Part shown: in pieces, positions 35,377 to 45,533 of the stretch | How positions within the stretch are numbered: position 1 is the first letter of the stretch | Layout of the letters: each line of letters starts with the position of its first letter | DNA from: an uncultured Acidobacteriota bacterium | GTDB taxonomy: Bacteria; Acidobacteriota; UBA6911; RPQK01; JAJDTT01 | DNA length: 64,000 bases | Assembly: GCA_951812665.1 (NCBI GenBank) | Contig: CATOST010000024.1 | Location: forward strand, 1-64,000 | Direction: 5' to 3' | Position numbers and translations under genes: made by a program | The notes under the pieces: generated by a model | Database searches by the model: none | What the model was told of the DNA's origin: nothing | The model's input: only the letters and a program-made list of their open reading frames with translations

Positions 35377-35771
35377 TTGGATTTCCCGCTCCCGTAGACC
35401 TTGGATGGATCGAATACCGGCTCCGCCGAGACGGCCAGTCTCCCGTCTTCCACTTTCCGAAAAAAGCAACTCCTGTAGCCCTTGTGGCAGGCGGCGCCAC
35501 CGACCTGAGTGATCCGGAACAGAAGAGTGTCGGCGTCGCAGTCCACGTGAACGGATCGGATCCGTTGCACGTGGCCGCTCTCCTCTCCCTTGCGCCAGAG
35601 ACGGTCGCGGCTCCGGGAGTAGTAGCAGACCCGGCCGGTGCGGAGCGACTCCGCCAGCGCCTCCGGATTCATGTACGCCATCATCAGGACGTCGCCCGTC
35701 TCGTCATCCTGAGCGATGACGGGGACGAGCCCTCCCTGCTTGTCAAAGTCGATCCGGTCCTGAAGCGACAC
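35373..35771 (-). CDS. hisI: Phosphoribosyl-AMP cyclohydrolase HisI
   Basis: A 132-residue stand-alone HisI that opens the adenine ring of PR-AMP in histidine synthesis. Motifs: [33 protein letters not shown] and the zinc/Mg site [15 protein letters not shown] with [12 protein letters not shown]. There is no fused HisE. The start is GTG 35771, with AAGGAAGG 6 bases upstream; TTG 35777 is too close to that site. It begins just 2 bases after the stop of the PLP lyase gene and overlaps hisG, so the three are one transcript. Confidence 0.92.
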   Translation of the reverse strand: MSLQDRIDFDKQGGLVPVIAQDDETGDVLMMAYMNPEALAESLRTGRVCYYSRSRDRLWRKGEESGHVQRIRSVHVDCDADTLLFRITQVGGAACHKGYRSCFFRKVEDGRLAVSAEPVFDPSKVYGSGKSK

Positions 35772-35773
35772 GC

Positions 35774-36814
35774 TCAACCTTCCTTTCCCGCAGAGTCGAA
35801 CCTGGGTGCCAAGTCCCGGTGGTGATAGAAAAGCGCCGGCGTTCCGCCGGTGTGCACGAAGACGAGGTCGTGGCCCTTTTGCCAGCGGCCCCGACGGACG
35901 TCCGCCAGGAGAGCCCCCATGGCCTTGCCCGTATAGACGGGATCCAGAAGGATCCCCTCCCGTCGAGCCAACAGGGAGATGGCTTCCAGGCTTTCGGGGG
36001 TGGCGATGCCATATCCGGCCCCGATGTAGTCGGGGCTCGCCTGAACGTCCTCGAGAGTCACGGCCGGTTCGAGCTCCAGAAGCGCAGCGGCGTCGGTGGC
36101 CAGCCTGACCATGTAGGAAGCGGTGTCGAATGGCCACTCGATGGGCATGATCGCCTCCAGAATCGCCTCCCATCCCAGCAGCTTCCGGCCCAGGAACATC
36201 CCCGCGCCGGTGGAGCCGCCGGAGGAGAAGTAGACGGCGTCGGCCCGGACTGCCTGCTGGTCCAATTGTTCCCGGAGCTCCAGCAAGGCCAAGGTGTAGC
36301 TCACGGCCGCGGCGGCCCGAGAGGCCGGGTCGGCGATGGTGAAGACCCTTCTTCCTTCGCTCCTCAGGCTGTCCGCCTTCTCCTTGATCTTGTTCCAGAG
36401 GGGTGGCCCCATGGGTTCCGAGTTGAGCTCGATCCGGGCCCCGACCAGGTGGTCCAGGAGGTAGTTTCCCTGGAACTCAATCTCGGCGTGGTCCGTGGTC
36501 AGGACCAAGTGGCATTCCAGTCCCAGCTTGGCCGCGGCGGCGGCGGTCTGGCGGCAGTTGTTGGACTGGATTCCGGCTCCCCAGACCAGGGTGTCGGCGC
36601 CTTCCTCCAGGGCCCTCCCCAGGATGAACTCGTTGTGCCGGGCCTTGTTGCCGCCGAAGGCCAGCCCGGTGCAGTCGTCCCGCTTGATGAAGATCCGGGG
36701 ACCGCCCAGCGCTGCACTCAGACGGGGAAGCTCTTCCAGGGGTGTGGGCAGATGGGCCAGTTGGACCCGGGGAAGACGGTCGATCCTTGCTCGAAGTTGC
36801 TGAGGGCTGATCAT
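35774..36814 (-). CDS. PLP-dependent D-cysteine desulfhydrase/ACC deaminase-family enzyme
   Basis: A 346-residue fold-type II PLP enzyme. The Schiff-base Lys is Lys57 in [31 protein letters not shown] holds the substrate-site Ser/Asn, and [13 protein letters not shown] is the phosphate-binding Gly loop. [14 protein letters not shown] near the end is shared by D-cysteine desulfhydrases and ACC deaminases. The two activities cannot be told apart by eye. First gene of the operon leading to hisI and hisG. ATG 36814 chosen since the upstream extension is not family-like. Confidence 0.87.
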   Translation of the reverse strand: MISPQQLRARIDRLPRVQLAHLPTPLEELPRLSAALGGPRIFIKRDDCTGLAFGGNKARHNEFILGRALEEGADTLVWGAGIQSNNCRQTAAAAAKLGLECHLVLTTDHAEIEFQGNYLLDHLVGARIELNSEPMGPPLWNKIKEKADSLRSEGRRVFTIADPASRAAAAVSYTLALLELREQLDQQAVRADAVYFSSGGSTGAGMFLGRKLLGWEAILEAIMPIEWPFDTASYMVRLATDAAALLELEPAVTLEDVQASPDYIGAGYGIATPESLEAISLLARREGILLDPVYTGKAMGALLADVRRGRWQKGHDLVFVHTGGTPALFYHHRDLAPRFDSAGKEG

Positions 36815-36969
36815 CTGTGAGTCTTTGGATTGGAGTCTACAAGCTTCGATCAAACGATTGGTGGGGCGGGCACCGGAGCCCGCCACCGGACGCCAGTTTA
36901 CCAGCCTTCGGTGAAACTCCGATGCCGCATCGTCCGCATGCCCCGCGGCGGGCGCACGGTCATGGACCG

Positions 36970-38559
36970 CTATTCGATTGCGGCCTCCTTGGCATGGGTG
37001 TACAGCAACTTGCCCTTTTCGTCGTAGAAGCTGAAATTCATGCGAGCCCGCCCCTCGCCGGTCCGGCCGATCTTCATGAGCAGGAAACCACCGGTGGGTT
37101 CCTCGTAGTGGTAGGGCTGTTTCACTTTTCCCTCGGGATCCGAGGATTTGGGGTCGCCCGGAAAGTACCCTGGAATCGCGTTGGCGTCGATCATCGAGCC
37201 GACGGAGAATTCCTGGAAGCCGGAGGGGTGGACCGCATGATACTGCCAGTGGCGATCCCCGCAGATGATGACGAAGCGTTGGGGAGAGAACTGGTTGTCC
37301 GTCAACCAGCGGAAGAACTCGTTGCCTTCATATCGGAATCCACCTGGGTTGATGTGGTTGTCCCGCTTGGAGCCACTGCCGGGTCCCACCATGGCTGTGG
37401 CGGAGAGAAGGACCTTGAAGGTGGCGTCGCTCTCCAGCAGGGTCCGTTGGAGCCATTCCTTCTGCTCTTTCCCCCAGATCGTCTTCCGGGGACCGTCGGG
37501 AAAGTCGTTGGGGCTGCGATAGTCTCGTCCCTCCACGATCCAGATCTGCAGGTCCCGGTTCACTCTTCGCGTGGAGTAGGTCACCGTATCGGACGCCCGT
37601 GGATCGACGATGGGGTACTGTTCCCGGAACATCCGGACCCCCAGTTCGTGGGAAGGAGCGTGGCCGGAACCGGAGTGCTTCGGGTAGAGGTTCTCCTTGG
37701 GGTAGGCCCCGATCCTGTCTTGGGCATAGACCCGGACCGGATTGACGGGATCGGAGTCGTTGAACCGGTAGTCGTGGTCGTCTTTCAACCAGTAGGTGGC
37801 CACTCGGGCGAACAGATCCAGGAACCTTTGCTGCGAGTACTGCTCCTGGTGCTTCATCCGCAATTGGTGCTGGGTCTCCGCCCGTCCTCTCATCTGGTGA
37901 CCGCTTCCGGGGCCGTCGTAGTAGACGTTGTCTCCCAGCCCCACGAAGAAATCGGGCTCCAAGGCCAGGATGGTCGCCAACGCCGGGTAGCCCAGCGACT
38001 TGTCCGGTCCGCTGTAGGGCGGTTGGGAACCGCTGCCGGTGTAGTGGAATTTGCTGTAGTGCATGCAGGTGGCGAGAGCGAAGCTGTAGGACACCTGCCC
38101 GGTTTCCCCGCCCAGAGTGGTGAAAGTCGCCGCCGCCGATTGCTTGAGCCGCGACTTGTCCGGCCCGTAGACCAAGCGATATTGGTAGCGGGTCTCCGGC
38201 CGCAGCCCTTCCACCCTGACCTTCACGATGTAGTCGTTCTCAGGGAGGGCGGCGAGCCATTCCGTCCGGATCGAGTTCTGGAAATCGGCCCCGGCCGCCA
38301 CCTCGAAGCGGACGATTCCCTCGATGCCCAGGACTCCCGACCAGCGGCGATCGACGAGACGTTTCGTCGAGGTGAGACGGGACTGGAGGATGGCCGACGC
38401 GTCATCCACGGCGCCCACCATCAGACCGTGACCCAACTCCATGGGAAAGGGATCCCCGGACTGGGAAAAGCCCAGGTTTCCCAGGGTCAGAAACAGAAGC
38501 AGTGCGGGAATCCGGGCCCGGCGGCCGATCGTTGCTCTAAGTTCTTGGAGACTGATCAT
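36970..38559 (-). CDS. PhoD-like metallophosphatase, tandem paralogue 2
   Basis: A 529-residue exported phosphodiesterase/alkaline phosphatase D-type protein. A signal peptide (IPALLLFLTLGNLGFSQSG) precedes a fibronectin-like N-terminal domain (LRPETRYQYRLVYG). The metallophosphatase core has VGLGDNVYYD, LKDDHDYRFND and ICGDRHWQYHA. Its ATG is at 38559, next to the TAA of paralogue 1, so the genes abut without any spacer. Substrate unknown; phosphate scavenging from phosphodiesters is the family's known role. Confidence 0.87.
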   Translation of the reverse strand: MISLQELRATIGRRARIPALLLFLTLGNLGFSQSGDPFPMELGHGLMVGAVDDASAILQSRLTSTKRLVDRRWSGVLGIEGIVRFEVAAGADFQNSIRTEWLAALPENDYIVKVRVEGLRPETRYQYRLVYGPDKSRLKQSAAATFTTLGGETGQVSYSFALATCMHYSKFHYTGSGSQPPYSGPDKSLGYPALATILALEPDFFVGLGDNVYYDGPGSGHQMRGRAETQHQLRMKHQEQYSQQRFLDLFARVATYWLKDDHDYRFNDSDPVNPVRVYAQDRIGAYPKENLYPKHSGSGHAPSHELGVRMFREQYPIVDPRASDTVTYSTRRVNRDLQIWIVEGRDYRSPNDFPDGPRKTIWGKEQKEWLQRTLLESDATFKVLLSATAMVGPGSGSKRDNHINPGGFRYEGNEFFRWLTDNQFSPQRFVIICGDRHWQYHAVHPSGFQEFSVGSMIDANAIPGYFPGDPKSSDPEGKVKQPYHYEEPTGGFLLMKIGRTGEGRARMNFSFYDEKGKLLYTHAKEAAIE

Positions 38560-40146
38560 TTATTCGGGCGCGGCCTCCTTGGCATGGGTGTAAAGCACCT
38601 TGCCCTTTTCGTCGTAGAAGGTGAAATCCATGCGGGCCCGCCTCTCGCCGGTCTGGCCGATCTTCATGATCAGGAAACCGCCGGTGGGTTCCTCGAAGTG
38701 ATAGGGATGTTTGATTTTTCCTTCGGGGTCGGACGATTTGGGATCTCCGGGAAAGAAGCCCAGAATCGCGTTGGAATCGTCGATAGCACCGACGGAGAAC
38801 TCCTGGAAGCCGGAGGGGTGGACGGCATGATACTGCCAATGCCGATCTCCGCAGACGATCATGAAGCGGTCCGGTGAGAAACGTTCGGCCGTCAGCCAGC
38901 GGAAAAACTCGTCGCCTTCGGTCTGAAATCCTCCCGGGTTGACGTGGTTGTCGCGTTTGGCGGCGTAGTCGGGTCCCACCATGGGGGTCGCGGAGAATAG
39001 AACCTTGAAGGTGGCGTCGCTCTCCAGCAGGGTCCGTTGGAGCCACTCCTTCTGCTCTTTCCCCCAGATCGTCTTCCGGGGACCGTCGGGAAAGTCGTTG
39101 GGGCTGCGGTAGTCGCGTCCCTCCACGATCCAGATCTGCAGGTCCCGGTTCACTCGTCGCGTGGAGTAGGTCACCGTATCGGACGCCCGTGGATCGACGA
39201 CGGGAAGCTGCTCCCGGAACATCCGAACCCCCAGTTCATGGGAAGGAGCGTGGCCGGAACCGGAGTGTCTCGGGAAGAGGTTCTCCTTGGGATAGGTTCC
39301 GGCATTCGACTCGTCATAGATATGGATGCGGACCGGATTGACCGGGTCGGAGTCGTTGAACCGGTAGTCGTGATCGTCCTTCAGCCAGTAGGTGGCCACT
39401 TGGGCAAACAGCTCCGGGAACCTCTGCTGCGAGAACTGCTCGTGGTATTTCATCCGCAACTGGTGCTGCGTCTCCGCCCGTCCTCTCATGTCCTGGTCCG
39501 CTCCCGGGACGTCGTAGTAGACGTTGTCACCCAAACCCACGAAGAAGTCGGGCTCCAAGGCCAGGATGGAAGCCAGTACCGGGTAGCCCAGTTCCTTGTC
39601 CGGTCCGCCGTAGGGGGGATGGCCACCGTGCCCCGTGTAATGGAAATAGGTGTAGTTCATGCAGGCGGCGAGGGCGAAGCTGTAGGAGACCTGTCCCGTG
39701 GGTCCGCCCAACGTGGTGAAAGAGGCCGATGGGGATTTCTTGAACCGTGATTTGTCCGGTCCGTAGACCAGGCGGTAGTGGTAGCGGGTCTCCGGCCGCA
39801 GCCCGTCCACCTTGATCTTCACGATGTAGTCGTTCTCCGGGAGGGCGGCGAGCCACGCGGTCCGGATCGGATTCTTGAAGTCGGCGGCGGTCGCCACCTC
39901 GAACCGGGAGACTCCCTCGATCCCCAGGACGCCCGACCAACGCGGGTCGACGAGGCGCTCGGCCGAGGTGAGACGAGACTGGAGAATCGCCGAAGTGTCG
40001 TCCACGGAGCCCGCCATCAGGCCGTGGCCCAGCTCCATGGGAAAGGGGTCCTGGGATTGGGAAAAGCCCGAGTTCCCCAGCGTCAGAAACAGAGCCACTG
40101 CGAAGATTCGGACCCAGCCGTTTCGGCGGGTGATCGTGGTGGTCAT
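38560..40146 (-). CDS. PhoD-like metallophosphatase, tandem paralogue 1
   Basis: A 528-residue close paralogue of the next gene, with the same signal peptide type (IFAVALFLTLGNSGFSQSQ) and core motifs (VGLGDNVYYD, LKDDHDYRFND, VCGDRHWQYHA). ATG 40146 has GGAGGAGG a few bases upstream. DNA identity to paralogue 2 is uneven: the stretch near 39010-39230 is almost identical to 37420-37640, whereas loops such as around residues 270-285 differ in length. Both are likely transcribed together from the region 40147-40195 just right of this gene. Confidence 0.87.
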   Translation of the reverse strand: MTTTITRRNGWVRIFAVALFLTLGNSGFSQSQDPFPMELGHGLMAGSVDDTSAILQSRLTSAERLVDPRWSGVLGIEGVSRFEVATAADFKNPIRTAWLAALPENDYIVKIKVDGLRPETRYHYRLVYGPDKSRFKKSPSASFTTLGGPTGQVSYSFALAACMNYTYFHYTGHGGHPPYGGPDKELGYPVLASILALEPDFFVGLGDNVYYDVPGADQDMRGRAETQHQLRMKYHEQFSQQRFPELFAQVATYWLKDDHDYRFNDSDPVNPVRIHIYDESNAGTYPKENLFPRHSGSGHAPSHELGVRMFREQLPVVDPRASDTVTYSTRRVNRDLQIWIVEGRDYRSPNDFPDGPRKTIWGKEQKEWLQRTLLESDATFKVLFSATPMVGPDYAAKRDNHVNPGGFQTEGDEFFRWLTAERFSPDRFMIVCGDRHWQYHAVHPSGFQEFSVGAIDDSNAILGFFPGDPKSSDPEGKIKHPYHFEEPTGGFLIMKIGQTGERRARMDFTFYDEKGKVLYTHAKEAAPE

Positions 40147-40195
40147 GACCTCCTCCAAGTCCCGGCATCATAACCGATTTGGGGTGTCTGGGAGG

Positions 40196-40364
40196 GGCGA
40201 CTTTCTTGTCGCCCATTGGGAGCGGCGGCTTTCTTGCCGCCGATTGGGACAGGCGACTTTCTTGTCGCCTGCTCTTCCGCGTTGCTGTTCGATTCGGTAG
40301 CCGGAAAGTGTACAGTGGGGACTCCGTCCCCCCTGCCCCCCTAATCGGCGACAAGAAAGTCGCC
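40196..40364. repeat. Dispersed intergenic repeat, family A, copy 2
   Basis: Contains three forward hairpins, GGCGACTTTCTTGTCGCC (40196-40213), GGCGGCTTTCTTGCCGCC (40224-40241) and the first form again (40252-40269). A middle segment with GGAAAGTGTA and GGGGACTCCGTCCCC follows. One reverse hairpin, GGCGACAAGAAAGTCGCC, ends it (40347-40364). It fills the divergent gap between the PhoD pair and the SDR gene at 40440. Confidence 0.87.
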
Positions 40365-40439
40365 GCTCCAGACTTGCTATACTCGCGGACCGAATCGATT
40401 CAGGACTCTGAACGTCGCCCGTCGACGGAGGGCGAACCC

Positions 40440-41198
40440 ATGTTGAACCTGAAGAACAGGACCGCCCTGATGGTGGGGACGAAGCGGGTGGGCTCCGTGG
40501 TGGCCCGGCGTCTGGCGCAAGCGGGCGTCCGGCTGGCGCTCAGTTACCGGGGTTCCAAGCGTGCGGCCCAGCAACTCCAGGCGGAGTTGGCGCCGATGAC
40601 CCGGACCTGCCTGGTCCAGGCCGACGTGAGCCGGCCCGAGGATGTGGTCCGGCTCACGCAAACGGTCCGCGAGGAACTCGGGGACCTCTCCTTTCTCGTC
40701 AACCTGGCGTCGGGATTTCCGCGGGCTCCCTTGGATTCGTTGGATGCTTCCGCTTGGGAAGCCGCGGAGCCGGCGGCCCGGGCCAACTATCTCCTGGCGG
40801 TTCACGCCTCCCGCAGCATGCGGCGCAACCCGGGACCGACCCGGGGCCACCTGATCTTCTTCAGCGACTGGGCCGCCGGCGGAACTCCCTATCGGAACTA
40901 CCTTCCCTACCTCACCTCCAAGGCGTCTATCGACTTCATGACCCGCGCCTTCGCCGTCGAATTGGCCCCCCACGGCATTCTGGTCAACGCCATCGCTCCC
41001 GGACCCACCATGCGTCCACCGGAAATCAGCAGCGAGGACTGGGAGAGATCCGTGATCGCCCGGACGCCCCTCCGCCGCGAATCCGCCGCCGGTGAGATCG
41101 CCGAGATGATCGTCACCCTCCTCAAAAGCGAGACCATCACGGGCGAGACCATCCGGGTCGACGCCGGCCGCCACCTGGCGGGTCCGGGCGTGGATTGA
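40440..41198 (+). CDS. Short-chain dehydrogenase/reductase (SDR), divergent
   Basis: A 252-residue SDR. The glycine motif is altered (LMVGTKRVGSVVARRLAQ instead of TGxxxGIG), as in FolM/pteridine-reductase-like and some enoyl-ACP-reductase-like members. The active-site region reads HLIFFSDWAAGGTPYRN, then YLTSKASIDFMTRAFAVEL with the Tyr/Lys pair at YLTSK. NAIAPGPTMRPPE and TGETIRVDAGRHLAG end the domain. ATG 40440 has GGAGGG upstream. Substrate not assignable. Confidence 0.82.
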   Translation: MLNLKNRTALMVGTKRVGSVVARRLAQAGVRLALSYRGSKRAAQQLQAELAPMTRTCLVQADVSRPEDVVRLTQTVREELGDLSFLVNLASGFPRAPLDSLDASAWEAAEPAARANYLLAVHASRSMRRNPGPTRGHLIFFSDWAAGGTPYRNYLPYLTSKASIDFMTRAFAVELAPHGILVNAIAPGPTMRPPEISSEDWERSVIARTPLRRESAAGEIAEMIVTLLKSETITGETIRVDAGRHLAGPGVD

Positions 41199-41270
41199 GC
41201 GCTCCGGCGCCGCGGCCGGGACGGAGCCGCAACTTGCAAGTTCAAGACCGGAAATGCAGTCTAGATATTG

Positions 41271-42266
41271 ATGTTACGGTCGATCGCACAAGCGGTTTCG
41301 CTGCTGATTCTTGTGTCGGCAACCGCCCTGGCGGAGACCTCGCTGACTTGGTCCAGGGGGCCGGACCTGGCGCTTCCGAGAGGCGGTTACAGCGCCGCCG
41401 TCTACCGGGAGGGAATTCTCGTCGTTGGGGGAGCGTACTGGCGGGACGGCGAAAAACTCTGGACGGATCGAGTCGACTTCTACGACCCCAAGACCGAAAC
41501 CTGGTCGCAGCGGCCGTCTCTGCCTGAACGTCTGGGCTATGGGGGAATGGTCCGGATCGAGGAGGAACTCTATCTTTTGGGCGGAGGCAACGGTCCTCAG
41601 CCTCAACGCAAGGTCTTCAAGCTGACCGAAGCAGGCTGGTCCGTAGTGGGCGAAAACCCGGCACCCCGTTACCTGGCTTCGGTGGTGGCCGTCGGATCCA
41701 CCATCTACCTGGTGGCGGGAAGCCTCAGCATGAACGATCTGGACCGTTGTTCCGATGAGGTCTGGTCCCTGGACGTTACGACCGGCGGCTGGCAGAGGCT
41801 GGCGCCGATTCCGGGGCCGCCCCGGATGATTCAGGCGGCAGCCGTTCTGGGGAGCTCGGTGTACATCTTCGGAGGCTCCACCAAGGAGCCGGGCCGGTGG
41901 CTGCAGAATCTGGACGACGCCTACCGGTTCGATACCGAAACGGGGCAATGGACCCCGCTGGGTCCGGCTCCGCTGGCCGCCCGGGCCTGGTGGGCCGAAC
42001 CGGTGGGCGAACTGATCTACCTCTCCGGCGGCTACGCCCATACGTTTCAGGGAACCGTCTACGAATACGATCCTTCGGGAGACACCTACACCCTGGTTTC
42101 CAGCTTCGAGCCGGGCTTGGCGGATGCCGAGTTTCTGCACCTGGACGGAGTCCTCTACGGAATCTCCGGTGAAGACAAGGGCCGGTCCCGCTTTCCCGGG
42201 CTTCTCGTCGGCCGCTTTCCGGAAGAGCCGTCCGAGGAGGAGTCCGAGGAGCCATCCGACGAGTAG
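41271..42266 (+). CDS. Exported kelch-repeat protein
   Basis: A 331-residue exported beta-propeller. Signal peptide AVSLLILVSATALAET. Kelch blades are visible as pairs of Gly and a spaced Tyr/Trp: YREGILVVGGAYWRDG, IEEELYLLGGGNG, VGSTIYLVAGSLS, LGSSVYIFGGSTKEP and VGELIYLSGGYAH. The last 15 residues are an acidic tail rich in EEPSEEE. No catalytic motif is seen. It precedes the YfhO-like gene by 50 bases. Confidence 0.8.
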   Translation: MLRSIAQAVSLLILVSATALAETSLTWSRGPDLALPRGGYSAAVYREGILVVGGAYWRDGEKLWTDRVDFYDPKTETWSQRPSLPERLGYGGMVRIEEELYLLGGGNGPQPQRKVFKLTEAGWSVVGENPAPRYLASVVAVGSTIYLVAGSLSMNDLDRCSDEVWSLDVTTGGWQRLAPIPGPPRMIQAAAVLGSSVYIFGGSTKEPGRWLQNLDDAYRFDTETGQWTPLGPAPLAARAWWAEPVGELIYLSGGYAHTFQGTVYEYDPSGDTYTLVSSFEPGLADAEFLHLDGVLYGISGEDKGRSRFPGLLVGRFPEEPSEEESEEPSDE

Positions 42267-42316
42267 TCGAAGGCCCCCCTTCCGGTTTCGAACTCCTCAT
42301 CCATTCCCGGTAGCAA

Positions 42317-44747
42317 ATGCGTCTGAAAAAGGACGGAAAGAATGAAACCCGGCGGACGGATTTCATGCAGTCGTTCCGTCTCCGGTACGCCGGATTCTGT
42401 CTCGTGGTTCTGGCTTGGGCGGCCTGTTACTCGCCGCTGTTGAGTGGCCTGTGGGTGGTCCCCTATGATGCCCTGGCTCAGAATTTTCCCGCTGCCGCGT
42501 TCTCCGCGATGGCGATCCAGCAAGGCGATTCGCCCTTTTGGAATCCCTACCTGTTCAGCGGTCATCCCGCCCTGTCCGACCCCCAAATGTTCCTGTTTTC
42601 TCCCCTGTTGATGCCCTTGATGGTTCTGGGGAACCCTCATGACATCCACTGGTTCACCCTGGTCGTAGCGCTCCACGTGCTTTTGGGCGGGCTTGGCTTT
42701 TACGTCCTGCTCCGGCGTGCGGACCTGGCGCAGTTGCCGGCGGTGCTGGGCGCCGTCGTCTTCATGTTTGGCGGGTACGCTCTGGCCCGGCTGCAGCATA
42801 CGACCATGATCTTGAGCTATGCGTACTTCCCGTGGGCACTGGTGCTCTTACGGCAGTTGTTGAACTCTCCCCGCGTTGGCCCTTGCCGTAGGCTTCGGTG
42901 TGGTCGCCGGGGGCATGGCGATACACGGCAATCAAGTGGCGTACCTGCTGTCGCTGGTCTTGGTCGGCGTCGCGGTGGCGGCGTTCTTCAAGGCGCCGGA
43001 CAAAGTCGCGTTTCTACGCCGGAAACTGCCCTGGCTGGCTGCCGGCGGGATCGTCGGATTCCTGGTTCTGCTGCCTCAGCTCTACGCCATTTTTCTGTTT
43101 CTGGACGCCAGCAACCGTCCCCATTTCGAGTACGCGTTCGCCGCCCGGCAATCCATGTGGCCTCATATTCCGGCGACGCTGCTCGTGCCCAACCTGTTCG
43201 GTGCTCTCGGCGAAAACTATGTCGGGCCGGATGACCGGACGGAGTCGTTGTTGTACGTCGGTGGCTTCGCTGTCTGGGTGCTGGCGTTCTGGGGCTTGTG
43301 GCATGGATACCTTTGGAGGCGCCGCAACCTGTTCTTTCTCGGGATCCTGGTGTTTTCGCTGCTGTACATGCTCGGCGACCTGACGCCGGCCTATCGTATT
43401 TTCTACGAGGTCATCCCCGGCATCGCTCTCTTTCAGCGGCCCCTGGACGGTGGTTTTCTGCTCAATATCGCCTTGGCGGGTCTGGTCGCCCTGGTGTTGG
43501 ACGAAGTGTTGCGAAGAGACCCGAAGGGGTTTCCGTCCCGCCGGACGCGAGTCGCAGGGAGGGTCTGCCTGGTGCTCCTGGGGACGGCATTCTCATTCGC
43601 CGTATGGAAAGGCGTGACTCTTCAGCAGGATTGGCGGCCGGTGCTCCAGGCCTTCGGCGCCGCCTCAGCTTGGATCTTTGCATCTGCGCTGGCTCTGTTT
43701 CTGTTGCTGCGTTACGAACGTCTGCACTGGCCGTTGTCCCTGGCCCTCACGGCCCTTCTGGTGTCCAACCTGGGATGGGTGAATCTGAATCGCAGGATCA
43801 ATCTGGTCCGGACCAGCGACATCAGCCAGCCCGGTGGGCTGCCGAAGTTCCATCGGCAAATCCTGGAGTTCATTCGCGAGAATACGGCGGCCGACGAGCG
43901 GGGTGCTCCACCTCGTCGTGTCGATCTGATCTACGCTGGGGCGCAACTTTCGAATTTGCCCGATTTCTATCCGTTTCACTCCATTTCGGGTGGCAATCCG
44001 CTCGTCTCCGGCCGCTATCAGATGTTTGCCGGGAAACGAAACGTCTACTCCGGACCGCCCCTGTTCTCACCCATGATGCCGGGCTATTCATCGGAGGCAT
44101 TGGACTTTCTGGATGTGAAATACGTGATCACGGCCTTGGACCTGGAAGAGTACGATCCGACTTACGATGCCGTCGAACTGCCGCTGGTGACTCGCTTTGC
44201 CAACATCTCGGTCTACGAGAACCCGGATGCGCTGCCGCGGGTACGCCTCTTGAACCGGTTCCAGGTTGCCGGCCACAGGGAGCGAGCGGCGGAACTGCTG
44301 GCCAGGCCGTCTTTTTCTCATCACGGCAACGCCGTGGTCGAATTGCGGGGAGGGTTGACTTCCGAGTTGGAAGAACTATTCGGGGTGGATGGTGCCGATC
44401 CGTTCGCCGCCGATTCGAGTTTCGAGATTGCAACCGAGCCAAGCGGCCGTGATCGTGTCCGGATCGTCCGTTACGAAAACGACCGGGTGGATGTGGTGGC
44501 CGAAAGCGGTCATCCGCGTCTGCTGGTCCTGGCGGACGTGCTCACCGAAGGATGGAAGGCCTATCTGGGCGAAAGGGAACTGCCCATCCATTACGCCAAC
44601 TTCGCCTTTCGAGGAGTGTTTCTGCCTCCGGGACGCAACCAAGTCCGCTTTCGCTTCCGGCCTTTCGACGCCGACGTCGCTCTCAACGTCCTGCGGAGGA
44701 TTTTCTCAGGCCGCGACGAAAACCCGGTTCCGATTCGATACCGATGA
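42317..44747 (+). CDS. YfhO-like multispanning membrane protein, with one frameshift
   Basis: About 809 codons when joined. Frame 2 runs from ATG 42317 (or ATG 42365) through membrane segments with the family landmark QGDSPFWNPYLFSGHPALSD, to RQLLNSP near 42868. Frame 3 takes over with LALAVGFGVVAGGMAIHGNQ and runs to 44747. The shift lies by a four-C run near 42869-42872; dropping one base joins both halves. YfhO-type proteins have a glycosyltransferase-C-like membrane fold with about 12 helices and are linked to glycosylation of lipoteichoic acid in Gram-positives; the role here is unknown. Its 3' end overlaps the convergent membrane gene by 42 bases. Confidence 0.78.
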
Positions 44748-45533
44748 CGGGTCCGTGTGACCCGGCGAGGCGGTCTGGCCCCGGGCGTTGCTGGTGCCGC
44801 TAGCGCCGGAGCGAACTTCCGCCGATAGAATCGGGTCCAGATGATAGATGGCCGGAACGCCGATGGCCGTCGGCAGTATCCACGGCACGACAGCGAGCGG
44901 TCCAGCGAGTTCGTAGGCCCACAGGCGCTGCACTCCGAAGACGACGAACGCGGTGTGAAAAGCGATTCCGCCGCCGAGCATCGATCCCAGGTGGCTGTAG
45001 AACCAGCCCATGTGCTCTGCTCCCGGCTTGCGCATCAGGCGTAGCATTCCGAGCCCCGTGAAAAGGCCAATTGGGCTCATTGCCAGCAGGATCGGCGAGA
45101 GGCGCGACCATGCCGCCAGAGCGAACACGATGACGGTGACGCTGCTGCCGATGGAGGCCCAGCCGAGCGTTTCGTGCGCCGGAGTCCGCAGCGCCTCCGG
45201 CGCCTTGCGCGTCGCCACGACCCGGATCCCCTGGCGCACCAAGGCGAACGTGGTCGCGCCCAAGTACCCGAGGAGCAAGGCGAAGCCGTAGAGTTCGGGC
45301 CGGTCGGCGAGTCCGAGACCCTGGACCTGATAGGAAACGACCCGTCCGGCGGCCGCCGTGACCGCGGACAGAGTCACTACGTAGGCGCAGTAGGTGTAGG
45401 CGCGGCCGGCCCCCGCGTGCACCCGTCCCCCCTTGCGAGCGAACAGCGGGATCCAGAATGCGGCCAAGCCGACGAAGCCGGTCGCGATGTGAGCCAGGAT
45501 GAGGAGATCGAACCACAGGCTCACGATGTGCAT
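44706..45533 (-). CDS. Multispanning membrane protein (DUF2306-like), PadR partner
   Basis: About 275 residues with seven to eight hydrophobic segments (LILAHIATGFVGLAAFWIPL, then VVTLSAVTAAAGRVV, TTFALVRQG and others). Conserved-looking His residues occur in HIATG, VHAGAGRAYTYC and HLGSMLGGGIAFHTAF, somewhat like DUF2306 or heme-handling membrane proteins; that match is tentative. ATG 45533 overlaps the padR stop (TGATG), so expression is coupled to the regulator. The polar C-terminal 40 residues overlap the end of the YfhO-like gene. Confidence 0.65.
   Translation of the reverse strand: MHIVSLWFDLLILAHIATGFVGLAAFWIPLFARKGGRVHAGAGRAYTYCAYVVTLSAVTAAAGRVVSYQVQGLGLADRPELYGFALLLGYLGATTFALVRQGIRVVATRKAPEALRTPAHETLGWASIGSSVTVIVFALAAWSRLSPILLAMSPIGLFTGLGMLRLMRKPGAEHMGWFYSHLGSMLGGGIAFHTAFVVFGVQRLWAYELAGPLAVVPWILPTAIGVPAIYHLDPILSAEVRSGASGTSNARGQTASPGHTDPSSVSNRNRVFVAA

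Noticed and set aside
36855..36890. GC-rich hairpin (GGCGGGC/GCCCGCC) as terminator after the PhoD genes
   Set aside because: No T-tract follows on either strand; left unassigned.
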